Assembly (NCBI GenBank): GCA_035686605.1
Contig: DASRZI010000060.1
Span: forward strand, 1 to 16,606
DNA length: 16,606 bases
Direction: 5' to 3'
Origin: UBA11865 sp035686605
GTDB lineage: Bacteria; Chloroflexota; Anaerolineae; Promineifilales; Promineifilaceae
Positions within the stretch are counted from its first letter, which is position 1. Each line of letters begins with the position of its first letter. The translations under genes were made by a program, and so were the position numbers. Of this stretch, positions 1 through 7,969 are shown piece by piece. The notes under the pieces were generated by a model that did no database searches, had not been told where the DNA came from, and saw nothing but the letters and a program-made list of their open reading frames with translations.

Positions 1-21
1 GTTCAAATCCGGCCGCCCCGA
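1..21 (+). tRNA. 3' end of a tRNA, probably tRNA-Pro (cut by the window edge)
   Basis: The first 21 bases read as the last base of a T-stem, a TTCAAAT T-loop, a T-stem 3' arm CCGGC, an acceptor 3' strand CGCCCCG and discriminator A. The implied 5' acceptor strand CGGGGCG with discriminator A is typical of bacterial tRNA-Pro. The anticodon lies outside the window, so the identity is inferred. A tRNA-Gly follows 10 bases later, so this is the end of a tRNA cluster. No CCA is encoded. Confidence 0.6.
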
Positions 22-31
22 CTGGTACAAC

Positions 32-102
32 GCGGCAGTGGTGTAGGGGTAACACAACAGCCTTCCAAGCTGTTATCAAGGGTTCGAATCCCTTCTGCCG
101 CT
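32..102 (+). tRNA. tRNA-Gly (anticodon TCC)
   Basis: A complete cloverleaf can be drawn. The acceptor GCGGCAG (32-38) pairs with CTGCCGC (95-101), and the discriminator is T at 102. The D-stem is GTGT/ACAC with a GGGG-containing loop. The anticodon stem ACAGC/GCTGT encloses the loop CTTCCAA, with anticodon TCC at 64-66. The T-arm GGG-TTCGAAT-CCC is canonical. The anticodon reads glycine GGA/GGN codons. No CCA is encoded. It lies directly behind another tRNA, probably in one transcript. Confidence 0.97.
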
Positions 103-279
103 CTCAGTTTCAGGCGGGTTCTTAAGTATTCATCCGACCGTTTCGGCGTTTATCGACGTCCCTCCATATCTCTGTCAACTACCTAATAATGGACCCCTCC
201 CTCGTTACGCGTTCTATTTCTATTCTCACCTCGATTGTCCACTGGGTATCTGGCTCTTAAGCAGGGAGTCAGACCAACT

Positions 280-769
280 CTATAAGCCTCTGGCCCCACT
301 CATCATCAGCAGGAAAACGAGGATCATCACACCTAGGCCGATACGCGGAATGATCCGCAGTTATCGTAAAATCGACTGAACCTCTTCCTCGCTGGAATCG
401 TCATCCAAAGCCTCAAGTTGTGGTTCCAACCTCCGTTCCATCATGAAATGGAACAGGGTTAGTAGAAGGCCTAGAAGCGCCCCGGTCAATATGGCCAATC
501 CTCGGGCAGTGGAGAATTAGAGGTCTAGTTCGCTCCAGCCGGTAACAAGGTAATGCAGAGTTAATCCCGCCCCGACGGTGACCAGCGAGAGAACCGACGC
601 CAGGCGGAAAACGAGGGGAAACACGGTCGTCATATACCGCTTATCGGTCCTGCATGACGCTGCCAGCCACGATAGGCATGATGACGAAGTTGACGGTTAT
701 GACCTCTCCCAACCAGGCGGCTCCACCCAAGATATGGATCCAGCGAACGACGATCAACCAGTTAATCAA
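280..769 (-). pseudogene. Decayed multi-pass membrane protein (CopD / DUF2269-like)
   Basis: On the minus strand a GGAGG lies about ten bases ahead of a TTG (767-769), which opens a reading starting LINWLIVVRWIHILGGAAWL. This is a first membrane helix with the W-[IL]-H-[IL]-L-x-x-A-x-W-x-G pattern common in CopD-like and DUF2269-like membrane proteins. The frame breaks near 643-650 and resumes one frame over as KRYMTTVFPLVFRLASVLSL. It then runs through two in-frame stops (517-519 and 361-363) and a charged linker (LEPQLEALDDDSSEEE) to a last hydrophobic helix (GLGVMILVFLLMM), ending at TAG 280-282. About 163 codons can be reconstructed with at least three hydrophobic segments. The continuity of sensible membrane-protein sequence across a frameshift and two stops indicates a pseudogene, barring sequencing error. 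The family assignment is tentative. Confidence 0.68.
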
Positions 770-1350
770 AGGCCGTATTCCTCCATTGCCGCGGCAGAAT
801 AGCCTGGGCGTTAGTTGTCTGGTGAAAAGGTTATTGCCTGCAAGGGTTCTGTATCTCGGGTAGACGTATCTTTCTCGTCAACCCTTCGCGTTTAATTATC
901 CACGTGATCGATTCATATCGCCACTTCAATATCTTTATGTCAATCTAATTTCAATGATCCGGTGATGCTTGTTTGTATACAAGGAAGAACGGAAGTAATG
1001 GCTGGATAATGGCTGAACTCAGTATCTACGCAGAAGAGAACATGGGCCTCCTGGATATTGAACGCAAAGCTTAGACCTGTATTAGTGAGTTGCAGCAGCC
1101 AATGTCCTTCATCGGTATGCACAACCGAGATCAAGCCCGTTTCAAAGACCTTGTACCTAGTTCAACTGCCGGTCCCTGCCATCATTATGCTCAAGCCGGT
1201 CGAGAGAGCATTTGATGGGTTAAAAAGCCCCAGCGGCACACTGGTCATAGCGATGCGCCCCCTCAAACTAGCTTGGAAGAAGAAGGAGTCCCTTCCGAGG
1301 GCGGTGCAGTGATGCGGCAGCTAATGAATCCGTAAGCTCCAGCCTTAATC
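770..1350. other. About 580 bases without an intact gene; weak coding trace near 1009-1312
   Basis: No convincing intact gene, RNA gene or repeat is visible. One plus-strand reading from ATG 1009 (starting MAELSIYAEENMGLLDIERK) looks mildly protein-like and is in the same frame as the pseudogene that starts at 1351. It is interrupted by stops, so it may be an upstream part of that decayed gene or chance. Short open frames on both strands here have no Shine-Dalgarno support and no recognisable motif. Confidence 0.4.
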
Positions 1351-3378
1351 ATGCGCTCCGAATTAAATGGCGACACCACCGAGCTGCATAAAGTAAAATT
1401 GGTCACCTTACCTCTGAAAGATAGCACTTGAGCCGCAGCAGCAACTTTGGGCGCTCTGGCGTAGGACGACCGCCTGAGAATCCTAAAGAAGCATGGAGCT
1501 ACACACGCGAGGGTTCATATCGAGACAGGCGCTATGAAGGGAGATAAGGGCTTTGTCGAGCTGGCTGGTACCTTCAAGGAAGCAGATCCAAAGTCACAGA
1601 GTGTGGGCGACGATGCTAACCAGTGGTTGAAGAACGAATTGGCCAAATCAATTCCTGACTCGAGTGAGATCCTCGGCATCTTCGCTGCTTAGCTGACGGC
1701 AGATCAGAAGAAGCTTCTGTTGCGCAGTCCATAGTTCGCCCAAATCAAAGCCCTCGCATCTATTACACCGGAGCAATTGCTGCGCATGCTCAACGTGGCC
1801 GATTCGCTCCTGCTGTTCAAAGTTAAGGAGTACCTGGACAAGGGAGGGAGACAGTAAAAGCCTCTGCGCCTGGCCTCCGCCACAGCCGGCGATGCGGCCC
1901 GTCTAGAGGTAGCCGAGGACGAAGCCACCGTATGTCGCCTCCGTGTCATCTTAGATACCGTCCATCCGGAGATCATATTCGGCCCCGCCAACTTGATGCG
2001 ACTCAATCCTATTGAAAGCACAGTGGAAAAACTTGCCGAGACGAGACCTGGACTAGCGAACTGGTTGAAGAGACATACTAAGAACGACGAAAGCATCATC
2101 ATGAATGCCTTCGGTAAGATGATTGGTCTGCCGTCTGTTTTATTGGCCATGAACTCGGACGGGGCCGCCGCTGCCAAAAAACAGGTGATTGCCGCCATTG
2201 ATGCAGGGCCACGTGGATTGGCCTTACCCTATGGCGATCGGCTGGTACTCGATCAGATCAAAGATAAAGCCTACGCAGACGGCGCTTATACAAGCAACGA
2301 TCTGGGCAAGACGTTTGTTACTCGCTGGGGACGACCTTTCAAGGGCACCGCCGGACGGACCAAAAGCTTCTTACACCAGGTTTGGAAGGTATTGAAGCAG
2401 CTGCCAGAAGAACATGTCATGATGGTGAACGTGCTGATTTGTTTCGAAGAGAACCTCGATCCCTAGTCTGCTGGATCCTTTACTGATTGGCTTGGGGGTA
2501 AAGACTTCGGCGACCTAGATTGGATAAGCCCGAGGCGACCACCCCCCATCACGCCGCCAGCGACCAAAACGCCAAAACATTGGGAAGAATTAGATCCAAA
2601 TGATGCTTTTAGTGAAATATCTTGCTATACCCTGACGAATCGTCGCCATAGACGCTCATTTGACACAAACTATCGAGCGTGGCGACCGGTCTTTGTCGCT
2701 GCAGATGAGCTATTGATTGATCCATCACCAGCGATGTATACCCAGTTTTTGGATAAGACGGACTACTTCAATCGGCCCGGCGAATTTGCCGACGACCTCG
2801 TCTTTCCGATGCACCGGTTTGCCTTTGATTTTTATGATGGCTGCCAGGTACGGGAGGAAAACCTGGCCTTTGACGAGGTCGAGGTCGTCGTCTCAGGATT
2901 CGCTACAAGGGGAGCAGCTTCCTCCATTAATCGTGTGCCGTTTGAGACTCGGGTTAAACAAGGGCATCTATCAAGATTCCTGCCTGGTGAAACGGAGCCG
3001 GAAAGTCCATCATTCTAGATTGTATTTATCTTGGTTCTTCTTGCTCTTTTATATTGAACCGTACCACTGTACTAACATCGATTTCTATGCTTGCGTACGC
3101 CCGAGGTTGAATGCACTGTCGCTGAGTTACTTGAATGAATTCGACCGTTTAATGGGTAAGTTGCATAAGTCTGGCGACACTTTGCAAAAATGGGACAGTG
3201 ACCGGAATGGTCCAAATAGCTCCGGCAGAGGGTTGGAAGTTTTCAGCACGACCTTCTATCAAGAGCAAACGATCTGGGAAATCGTGACGGTAAGTATTTG
3301 GACCTTCTCGGCACTTTGGCGCAAGAACTAAACGAAGCACAGTCACCAAATCAAGAATTCAGAGTCCATCTTGTCTGA
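1351..3378 (+). pseudogene. Long decayed coding region of unknown function
   Basis: From ATG 1351 to TAG 3016 one frame reads as sensible protein over about 555 codons. It is broken by TGA 1429, TAG 1462, TAG 1690, TAG 1732, TAA 1855 and TAG 2464. Several stops sit where Gln would fit (FAA-stop-LTADQKK, RSP-stop-FAQIKA), one C-to-T transition from CAG. Well-formed stretches include GAMKGDKGFVELAGTFKEAD, ITPEQLLRMLNVADSLL, NAFGKMIGLPSVLLAMNSDG and YFNRPGEFADDLVFPMHRFA. After about 2895 the protein-like reading moves one frame over (DSLQGEQLPPLIVCRLRLGL). Near 3235 it returns to the first frame (LGNRDGKYLDLLGTLAQELN), reaching a stop at 3376. The longest intact piece encodes 157 aa (1993-2466). 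I recognise no family. Programmed readthrough is possible but far less likely, given that frameshifts also occur. Confidence 0.65.
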
Positions 3379-3809
3379 TCCGTCTCCCACGCCACCAAAA
3401 CTTGTAATCTAATAGATTCTATTTATGAAATCATAAGCTTACAAGCTGCGGCTGTGCGTGCGTCGCTCATTTCTCCGCCGCTTGCCATGGGGATGGATGA
3501 TGAGTCGAAAATGGACTAGAGAGATATTCAGTGCGGTTTGCCGGGGGGAATGCAGGTTCTCCACCAATACAGATTGAACATGTTGGATTCAATCCTGCAC
3601 TTCGGCGACCATAGCTGCTTTCAAAGCCCCTGCATATACGTTTTAGCATTGGTCCGAAAGTGACGGCGTTAAGTGCATTGACCTCCATACGAGGCTCAAA
3701 GTACGTATTCGCTGCTAAATCTCTTCGTATTATCGTTTGTGGAATGGGAACTTGGCTGGAGGACTCAGCTGGCGCTGGTGCCGATTCCGGGTGGATTGTG
3801 CTGGGACTG
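3379..3809 (+). other. Gene-free stretch with further traces of decayed coding sequence
   Basis: No intact gene is visible. The frame of the preceding pseudogene continues past its stop at 3376 as a plausible peptide (DSIYEIISLQAAAVRASLIS) to TAG 3517-3519. A neighbouring frame then gives NAGSPPIQIEHVGFNPALRR and, after another stop, IGPKVTALSALTSIRGSKYV, running to a stop at 3840-3842. These pieces may be the 3' remains of the same gene or of an adjacent one. Assignment is by reading quality only. Confidence 0.35.
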
Positions 3810-4073
3810 CTATGTCTGATTGGCCCATATCATGATCTTTAGCCAGGATTCCTTCCAGGGGTTGGTCATCCAACGGGTGGGGACAATGCCATAACCGGCA
3901 AGAGCCTCTTCTATGACATCTGTAATTTGGGGGTGTTCATCGTCAATGACCACTGTTATGGACAAGACGCCATACACATCGGTGGTGGTGACCACGCTTT
4001 CCACCTGGGCAGTCGTTTTATCCATGATAGTTTGCATGAGCTCCTTGCGGAGTACGGCCTGATCGATTGTCAT
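3810..4073 (-). CDS. Small protein of unknown function (87 aa)
   Basis: A minus-strand ATG at 4073 is preceded by AAAGGA with six bases of spacing, a good ribosome binding site, which supports this start. The 87-aa product begins MTIDQAVLRKELMQTIMDKT, followed by an apparent beta-strand pair and helix (VYGVLSITVVIDDEHPQITDVIEEAL) and a Trp-rich tail. It has no signal peptide, no membrane segment and no cysteines. It resembles a small alpha/beta domain, but I recognise no family. It lies 210 bases downstream of the GYD gene on the same strand and overlaps the degraded plus-strand trace at its 3' end. A competing plus-strand open frame at 3927-4274 lacks support and looks like its shadow. Confidence 0.5.
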   Translation of the reverse strand: MTIDQAVLRKELMQTIMDKTTAQVESVVTTTDVYGVLSITVVIDDEHPQITDVIEEALAGYGIVPTRWMTNPWKESWLKIMIWANQT

Positions 4074-4283
4074 AGTTTCCTTTGGGAATATGGGATGGGA
4101 CTTCGCTTTCGATGTGATGATAGCGGTAGGCAGCGGATTTGTAAAGGGATGAACTCCATTTGGCTTACCGGCAGGCTAAAACCGTCAGCAACCAATTTGA
4201 CGGTCTCAACCCCGCCAAAGGTAGAAGAACACGTCCTGGCTACTAGTGCTTGGTATGCGGATTTGAGAAGCTAAATAATCGGC

Positions 4284-4604
4284 TTACTTTCCAGGCGCGC
4301 TGAATTCAACACTCTGATTGACAGCCGCGTCAACCTCTTCAGGAGTGAGCAGTACGACGGTTTTGACCTTGATCGCCCCGCTTGCATTGACCACCAACGA
4401 GCCGGCAGCGCTGCTAACATTGTCCGGCAGGTCCGCGATAATGTAGAAGTCATTGTCGCCGAATGCGAAATAATACGCCTCGAGCTTCCCGCCCAGACTC
4501 CGGAACAGCTGTTCCGATACTCCTCGTCGCTTGGAACCTCCCTCCTCGAGCAATCCGTTCAGACCTTTTTCCGTATACGAACCATAGAATAGATACTTGG
4601 ACAT
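4284..4604 (-). CDS. GYD domain-containing protein
   Basis: This 106-aa protein matches the GYD family (small ferredoxin-like-fold proteins of unknown function) in length and motifs. The N-terminus is MSKYLFYGSYTEKGLNGLLE, followed by the conserved core GGKLEAYYFAFGDNDFYIIADLPDN, a middle VNASGAIKVKTVVLLTPEE and a PGK C-terminus. The family signature G-[DN]-x-D-x-[VY]-x-[IV]-x-D-[LF]-P is intact. GGAGG at 4611-4615 (minus-strand reading) with six bases of spacing fixes the ATG at 4602-4604. No signal peptide or membrane segment is seen, so it should be cytoplasmic. It is probably monocistronic, and its molecular function is not established in the family. Confidence 0.9.
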   Translation of the reverse strand: MSKYLFYGSYTEKGLNGLLEEGGSKRRGVSEQLFRSLGGKLEAYYFAFGDNDFYIIADLPDNVSSAAGSLVVNASGAIKVKTVVLLTPEEVDAAVNQSVEFSAPGK

Positions 4605-4959
4605 TCTTTGCCTCCTCTGGCATGACTGTGCAATAGGCTCCCAGGATTAGGGGTGATTTCAAGAAAGATTCTATCCTAGTTAGGTTAAATAGAACACTGA
4701 TATGGAAGATACTTCGTTTGAGTAGTAGTTAGCCGAATCTTTCTCCAAGGGCTTCATCCGCAAACAGGGGACAGTCAACCAAGTAAGCACACTGGGATAT
4801 GATAACTCTCTGGTGACCAGCCCGATGGATAGATAGAAGCTGCGTCTTAATTCAGCCAGAGTTTGAGCTTCGTCTGGATTCTAAGGCGTCGATTTTGCTC
4901 GATCTAGCCAAACATAGAGCGGTGATTTCAGGCGACTCTCGCATGAGTCTCTACCGATG
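4605..4959. other. Intergenic region, 355 bases, no gene seen
   Basis: This lies between two minus-strand genes and holds the GYD gene's ribosome binding site (GGAGG, 4611-4615). A minus-strand -10-like TAGAAT lies upstream of it, but the matching -35 is poor, so no promoter is called. Short protein-like readings occur on both strands near 4740-4960 but have neither starts nor motifs. No repeat or strong terminator is visible. Confidence 0.4.
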
Positions 4960-5646
4960 TTAAGGCTCCGAAAGAATTCCCAGGATTTCGGATGCTGTAC
5001 TTTGAGCCGCTCCGTTCGTTCGCTCACTCAAGTAAAAATGCCACAATAATCTGGCCGCAACAGATCTCCACGGCTTCCATTCATTGCTTGCTGCTGCTGC
5101 CTCTTCTTGCGATGGCCGTCGCGTCCATCGCTTTACTTGCTGAATAGCAACTTCTAGTGCGAGATCCCCTTTCGGCCAAATATCGGGTCGCCCCAATGCC
5201 ATCAGTAGATAAGCATCGGCTGTCCAAGGTCCTATCCCTTTTACCCGCATCAACTGTTTTTTCGCTTCTTCATCTTCCAGTTCCCCCAAACCTGGTAGAT
5301 CGAGGCTTCCATCTACTACCGCATTTGCTAACTCGCGACCATATCTTGTCTTCTGCCGGCTGAACCCTATTTCTTTTAGCTCCTCGTCGCTGAGACCAAG
5401 GAAGTTCTTGGGCGTAAGCGGATCCGCAGCTTTCTCCAGTCGATCGTAGGCTGCCTTGGCAGACGCCAATGAAACTTGTTGTTCGAGAACGATGTGGATC
5501 AACGTATGAAATCCCGGCTCTTTCTCCCAAAGGGGCGGCGGTCCGTATTTTGTTACGATCCCATCCAACTCTACATCTTTTTTTGCCAGTTCTCGCACGC
5601 CCTGAATTAATGTGAGTTCGTTTAAACGCTTCTTCATCGTGAGCAA
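4960..5646 (-). CDS. DNA-3-methyladenine glycosylase II (AlkA-type HhH-GPD)
   Basis: This is a 228-aa base-excision repair glycosylase that should remove alkylated purines from DNA by cleaving the N-glycosidic bond. It has the helix-hairpin-helix LMRVKGIGPWTADAYLLMAL (residues 132-151), followed by the GPD loop WPKGDLAL with the probable catalytic Asp161, and WKPWRSVAARLLWHF (190-204), typical of AlkA relatives. The upstream HTLIHIVLEQQVSLASA segment (47-63) is also typical. It is shorter than E. coli AlkA and lacks the N-terminal beta domain, as do many short AlkA-like proteins. The TTG start at 5644-5646 is chosen because GGAG lies five bases ahead. The ATG at 5635-5637 would be too far from that site. 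It stands alone, between tRNA-Leu and the GYD gene. Confidence 0.9.
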   Translation of the reverse strand: MLTMKKRLNELTLIQGVRELAKKDVELDGIVTKYGPPPLWEKEPGFHTLIHIVLEQQVSLASAKAAYDRLEKAADPLTPKNFLGLSDEELKEIGFSRQKTRYGRELANAVVDGSLDLPGLGELEDEEAKKQLMRVKGIGPWTADAYLLMALGRPDIWPKGDLALEVAIQQVKRWTRRPSQEEAAAASNEWKPWRSVAARLLWHFYLSERTNGAAQSTASEILGILSEP

Positions 5647-5832
5647 TTTATCTCCACCAGTTTTTCAGCAGTCGCTGCATCCCAACACCAAACTCACCTG
5701 TAGCGTGATTTTCGATGACCGCAAGAGACTCGACAAATGCTCGAGTGGCTAAGCATGAGGCAGTATTTCATGAAACCCGGAGTGTTTGAATAGTGGTAAC
5801 CAAATAGACGCTCCCCTGATTACCGCTATATT

Positions 5833-5853
5833 CGAGGGCTATCAAAGCCCCCG
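5833..5853 (-). terminator. Hairpin just downstream of tRNA-Leu (weak terminator candidate)
   Basis: An 8-bp stem (CGGGGGCT / AGCCCTCG with one G-T pair, loop TTGAT) begins 11 bases past the tRNA-Leu 3' end on the minus strand. It lacks a T-tract, so it may mark processing or pausing rather than intrinsic termination. Confidence 0.3.
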
Positions 5854-5863
5854 ATGCTGCAGA

Positions 5864-5947
5864 TAGGGCGGGTGGGATTCGAACCCACACGGGGGACAAC
5901 CCCGGCGGATTTTAAGTCCGCTGCGTATACCGTTTCGCCACCGCCCC
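5864..5947 (-). tRNA. tRNA-Leu (anticodon TAA)
   Basis: On the minus strand the acceptor GGGGCGG pairs with CCGCCCT (one G-U pair), and the discriminator is A. The anticodon stem GCGGA/TCCGC encloses CTTAAAA with anticodon TAA. A long variable arm (CGGGG TTGT CCCCCG) follows, as expected for a class II leucine tRNA. The T-arm is GTGGG-TTCGAAT-CCCAC. It is 84 bases long and no CCA is encoded. Confidence 0.96.
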
Positions 5948-6080
5948 TTGACCGTCGGCCATTTAAATGGCAGCCTACCAATTCCGGCTAGCGAATGATC
6001 CCGGCTATTGTACATGTGAAGAACACGTCAATCAAGACAAGCATCTATACACGCCCTTTGAAAATGCGTCGGCTTGACAG

Positions 6081-6098
6081 ACAATGAGTGAACATTGT
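6081..6098. promoter_or_regulatory. Inverted repeat abutting the -35 box (candidate operator)
   Basis: ACAATG and CATTGT form a perfect 6-bp inverted repeat with a 6-base spacer, ending directly against the TTGACT -35 element. The position suits a dimeric transcription factor that would activate, or block, the promoter. No regulator family can be named from the site. Confidence 0.45.
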
Positions 6099-6127
6099 TT
6101 GACTTGCCATTTTGCCCTATGTATAAT
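6099..6127 (+). promoter_or_regulatory. Sigma70-type promoter ahead of the DUF4388 gene
   Basis: TTGACT (6099-6104), a 17-base spacer and TATAAT (6122-6127) match the vegetative consensus at 11 of 12 positions. Transcription would begin near 6134, leaving a leader of about 147 bases before the ATG at 6281. The leader contains an ATCCAT/ATGGAT inverted repeat around 6187-6214. A second TTGACA (6074-6079) lies upstream. This is the likely start of transcription for the plus-strand signalling genes. Confidence 0.75.
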
Positions 6128-6280
6128 GCAAAAATCAAGGAGCGATCGGTGTCGAGTTCTCACACGTCGTTTCTCTTGACCGCAGCATATCCATCAGAAC
6201 GGATTCATATGGATCTCACATGAGAATGAGGTTTCATTTGTCCTCGAAACAAATATCATCTTAAGGCGGGTACAGAGAAC

Positions 6281-7114
6281 ATGGCCTTGAAAGGTAACTT
6301 ACAAGATTTCTCGACCACACAGTTGTTGAATCTAATTTGTCTTGCTCGCAAGTCTGGCACGTTGACCGTAGAGGGATCGAGTACCGCCCAAATGTCGTTC
6401 CGGGATGGTAAGCTCATCGATGCCTCGTTAAGTGAGAACGGCAGCTCTCTTGCCTATGTCTTAGAGGATGCGGGCATTCTTACCCATAAGCAGGGCGAAA
6501 TTATTCGGACCAAGGCCCAGGGAACGGGCGATAAGCAGCTGGGTCATTTGCTGATAAAGGCTGGTTACGTTACCCAGGGCGATATCATTCAAAGTGTTCG
6601 CCGGCACACCCTCGACGTCGTTTTCAGACTTTTCACATGGGCTGATGGCCTTTTCCGATTCGACGCCAATGACGCCCCACCTTCTGATAGGATCACTGTT
6701 CCAATTGATCTAGAAAGCGTCATAATGGAGGGCAGCCGGCGTCTGAAAGAATGGGAGCGCCTGCAGGAGGAGTTGCCAGACCTCGATATCTCGCTTCGTT
6801 TCTCAGATCGACCCAATGCCCGTCTTCGCAACATCAACCTTACGGTCGAGGAGTGGAGAGTTGTCTCATTCGTTAGCCCACGCAACACCATACGTCAAAT
6901 CGCCGACGCGATAAACCTAAATGAGTTTCAAATACGACGAATCGTTTATGGCATGCTTCAAGCAGGTCTAGTGGAGATTATTGAACCGGTTCGGGCTAAA
7001 CCGAGCTTGAGCGGGAGCGTACCTGAAGACGACTTTGTTGATCAATTTCGAGAGGAACCGGTTGTCAAGCGTTCTATCATTACCAGGTTAATTGGCCGGA
7101 TAAAGAATCTGTAA
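6281..7114 (+). CDS. DUF4388 (PatA N-terminal-like) domain protein
   Basis: This 277-aa cytoplasmic protein begins with a DUF4388 domain (about residues 1-135). Its hallmarks are MALKGNLQDFSTTQLLNLIC, the KSGTLTVEG and FRDGKLIDA strand motifs, LGHLLIKAGYVTQGDI and FRLFTWADGLFRF. This family is found in signalling proteins such as PatA-type regulators, often beside MglA-like GTPases and roadblock proteins. A second part (about 185-237) with TIRQIADAINLNEFQIRRIVYGM reads as a winged-helix-like module. A basic tail (KRSIITRLIGRIKNL) closes the protein. AAGGCGG lies about ten bases ahead of the ATG. A scaffold or regulatory role for the next-door GTPase is inferred from context only. Confidence 0.85.
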   Translation: MALKGNLQDFSTTQLLNLICLARKSGTLTVEGSSTAQMSFRDGKLIDASLSENGSSLAYVLEDAGILTHKQGEIIRTKAQGTGDKQLGHLLIKAGYVTQGDIIQSVRRHTLDVVFRLFTWADGLFRFDANDAPPSDRITVPIDLESVIMEGSRRLKEWERLQEELPDLDISLRFSDRPNARLRNINLTVEEWRVVSFVSPRNTIRQIADAINLNEFQIRRIVYGMLQAGLVEIIEPVRAKPSLSGSVPEDDFVDQFREEPVVKRSIITRLIGRIKNL

Positions 7115-7420
7115 GAACGCTGCCAATACCTTTAAGTAGTAGTCCAATTGAATAAGTATAGACTAAAAGCGTTAGCTGTTGTCATGGATGTTCCTTGGCG
7201 GGTATCATCGGATTCTGGTCTGGAACACCATTGTGTTGGTCAAACGCTGCCCTTCATGCCATTCGGTTTGAACGATGCATGCTGGGTTTGATGTTTCACT
7301 TGGGTTCATCGAATGGGTGTGCCCTTCCTTTCATCTCGCGTTAGCCAACTGGACACCTAGCAGCATATAAATCGCGGTCGAATTGTCTACGTCGTTTAGT
7401 TATTTAAGGCCAGGAATCTT
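7115..7420 (+). other. Intergenic region, 306 bases
   Basis: No gene or structured element is seen. A TATAAA at 7366-7371 could be a -10 box for the GTPase gene, but there is no convincing -35. The AGGA (7412-7415) five bases ahead of ATG 7421 is the GTPase ribosome binding site. Confidence 0.4.
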
Positions 7421-7969
7421 ATGGAAACCGTAAAGATGGTTATCACCGGTCCCTTCGCGGCGGGCAAGACGGAATTCATCAAGTCCATCAGTGAAATATC
7501 GGTCGTTAGGACCGAACGAAAGATCAGCAGCGCCTCTGAAATGGCTATCAAGGACGAGACGACCGTCGCCCTTGATTTTGGTCGAATAACGGTCGACGAA
7601 GAGCTCGTCCTCTATTTGTTTGGTACACCAGGGCAGCGTCGATTTGATTTTATGTGGGAGATTCTCTCAGAAGGGATGCTGGGATTCATCGTCATGGTCG
7701 ATAGCACCAGGCCCGAGACCTTCCGCGAGGCAAGGCGAATTCTAGGCACGTTTAAGAGTTGCGCACGGACACCATTTGTTATCGCTGCCAATAAGCAGGA
7801 CCACGAAGATGCCTGGGAGCCCAACGATATGAAAATCGTATTGAAGTTGGGTACCGATGTGAAAGTTCTCCCCTGCGTTGCCCTCGACAAGGAGAGCGTA
7901 AAAAACATCTTACTTGAATTGCTATATTCGATTCTGGCGCAATATGACGAGGAAACGGCTCTACAATGA
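7421..7969 (+). CDS. Small MglA/Arf-like GTPase
   Basis: This 182-aa protein has a single GTPase domain. G1 is GPFAAGKT (residues 10-17), the switch I region is near TTVALDFGRI (47-56), G3 is FGTPGQRRF (67-75), and G4 is NKQD (124-127). The LFGTPGQ form, with Gly where the usual Asp of DxxG sits, is characteristic of the prokaryotic small-GTPase group related to MglA and the CvnD-type proteins. Those proteins act as switches in polarity or signalling with roadblock/LC7 and DUF4388 partners. No roadblock protein is encoded in this window. There is no lipidation signal or membrane segment, so it should be cytoplasmic. It follows the DUF4388 gene by 306 bases. Confidence 0.9.
   Translation: METVKMVITGPFAAGKTEFIKSISEISVVRTERKISSASEMAIKDETTVALDFGRITVDEELVLYLFGTPGQRRFDFMWEILSEGMLGFIVMVDSTRPETFREARRILGTFKSCARTPFVIAANKQDHEDAWEPNDMKIVLKLGTDVKVLPCVALDKESVKNILLELLYSILAQYDEETALQ

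Noticed and set aside
1704..2198. 164-codon minus-strand open frame
   Set aside because: Its sequence is Ser/Arg-rich and motif-free, and it is antisense to the better plus-strand reading of the pseudogene.
2717..3331. 204-codon plus-strand open frame as an intact gene
   Set aside because: Its first 180 bases or so are out of frame with the protein-like reading (YFNRPGEFADDLVFPMHRFA). Only the middle part looks coding, which fits a frameshifted pseudogene.
32..5947. Genomic island bounded by tRNA-Gly and tRNA-Leu
   Set aside because: No integrase, no duplicated tRNA 3' end and no direct repeat acting as an attachment site is visible. Gene decay alone does not show integration.
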